A stretch of 64,000 nt of DNA from Nitratiruptor tergarcus DSM 16512 (lineage in GTDB: Bacteria; Campylobacterota; Campylobacteria; Campylobacterales; Nitratiruptoraceae), in NCBI RefSeq assembly GCF_027946175.1, contig NZ_AP026671.1, positions 496,001 to 560,000 on the forward strand, written 5' to 3'. Shown here one piece after another: positions 63,910 through 64,000 of the stretch. Every line of letters starts with the position of its first letter. Position 1 is the stretch's first letter. A program made the position numbers and the translations under genes. The notes beneath the pieces are model-generated. The model was not told where the DNA came from, made no database searches, and saw nothing but the letters and a program-made list of their open reading frames with translations.

Positions 63910-64000
63910 ATGTTTGAAGAGATTGCAAGGAATTTTAAATTTTCAAAAGATAATGAAACACTTCTAATCTCTCTTGGTATTCTTGTAGTACTTATCATTC
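63910..64000 (+). CDS. Start of an unidentified membrane protein (partial)
   Basis: An open frame begins with ATG at 63910, six bases after AAGGA (63899-63903), and runs off the end of the window. The first 30 residues are charged and then hydrophobic (LLISLGILVVLII), indicating an N-terminal membrane helix. It follows htpX by 18 bp, so it may share its operon. Too little remains to name it. Confidence 0.6.
   Translation, partial: MFEEIARNFKFSKDNETLLISLGILVVLII

Noticed and set aside
1-64000. CRISPR arrays, tRNA or rRNA genes, riboswitches
   Set aside because: All longer intergenic spacers were read; none shows repeat-spacer arrays, cloverleaf patterns or recognisable aptamers.

Overview
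This window looks like the chromosome of a chemolithoautotrophic Campylobacterota (formerly Epsilonproteobacteria), most like Nitratiruptor, Nautilia or Sulfurimonas relatives. This is inferred from gene content: a HydD/HydE/HypF block of the Wolinella/Helicobacter hydrogenase type, a UbiD-like decarboxylase of the futalosine menaquinone route, an atpB gene apart from the rest of the ATP synthase, AT-rich DNA, and dense operons joined by 4-bp overlaps. No rRNA, tRNA, CRISPR array, prophage or complete insertion sequence was found.

Layout. 1-4441: tail of a [NiFe]-hydrogenase operon (last codons of an unknown gene, HydD-type protease, HydE, HypF). 4446-6957, minus strand: zinc-ribbon/HTH protein, NDH-2-like dehydrogenase, YaaA-like protein. 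7056-12871: nickel transporter, then hypB-C-D-E, hypX and hypA, which together make the NiFe(CN)2CO centre. 12880-16623, minus strand: sufB-C-D-T, Fe-S assembly. 16759-24789: mqnL, ogt, S4 protein, Kef-type antiporter, trpD, tsaE, lptB, a TIGR02757 protein, atpB and a TenI/ThiE-like protein. 24793-26652, minus: a secreted seven-repeat RCC1 propeller. 26789-36229: gatB, a voltage-gated K+ channel and a partner RCK protein, gpsA, an HDOD protein, a minus-strand flavoprotein, proA and an MscS channel. 36226-43816: a complete phosphate regulon (pstB, pstA, pstC, a phosphate-linked porin, pstS; divergent phoU-phoB-phoR). 43861-49385: phnA-like gene, orphan ABC ATPase, and a minus-strand operon ctpA-purC-purS-purQ-unknown-plsC. 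49629-54612: clpB, then a DUF1538 membrane protein with a PII-like protein and a CBS protein. 54673-59794: rpmH-rnpA-yidD-yidC-jag-mnmE-ruvX and a small Cys-rich protein. 59845-64000: metE, an AspA/AstE-like zinc hydrolase, htpX, and the start of a membrane protein.

How it fits together. Hydrogenase maturation, nickel uptake, Fe-S assembly and menaquinone synthesis serve H2-driven respiration; HypX suggests the hydrogenase is also matured under oxygen. The phosphate genes share one promoter design: direct TGTAAC-like repeats 11 bp apart, then 10 bp, then the -10 box, found three times including a bidirectional copy between pstS and phoU.

Most notable for follow-up: the DUF1538/PII-like/CBS module, the three matching Pho promoters, a perfect inverted repeat at the suf promoter, HydE as a HypF-like paralogue, and three genes (TenI-like, the gene at 46459, rnpA) whose conserved N-termini run upstream of any ATG/GTG/TTG, each with an ATT codon available.
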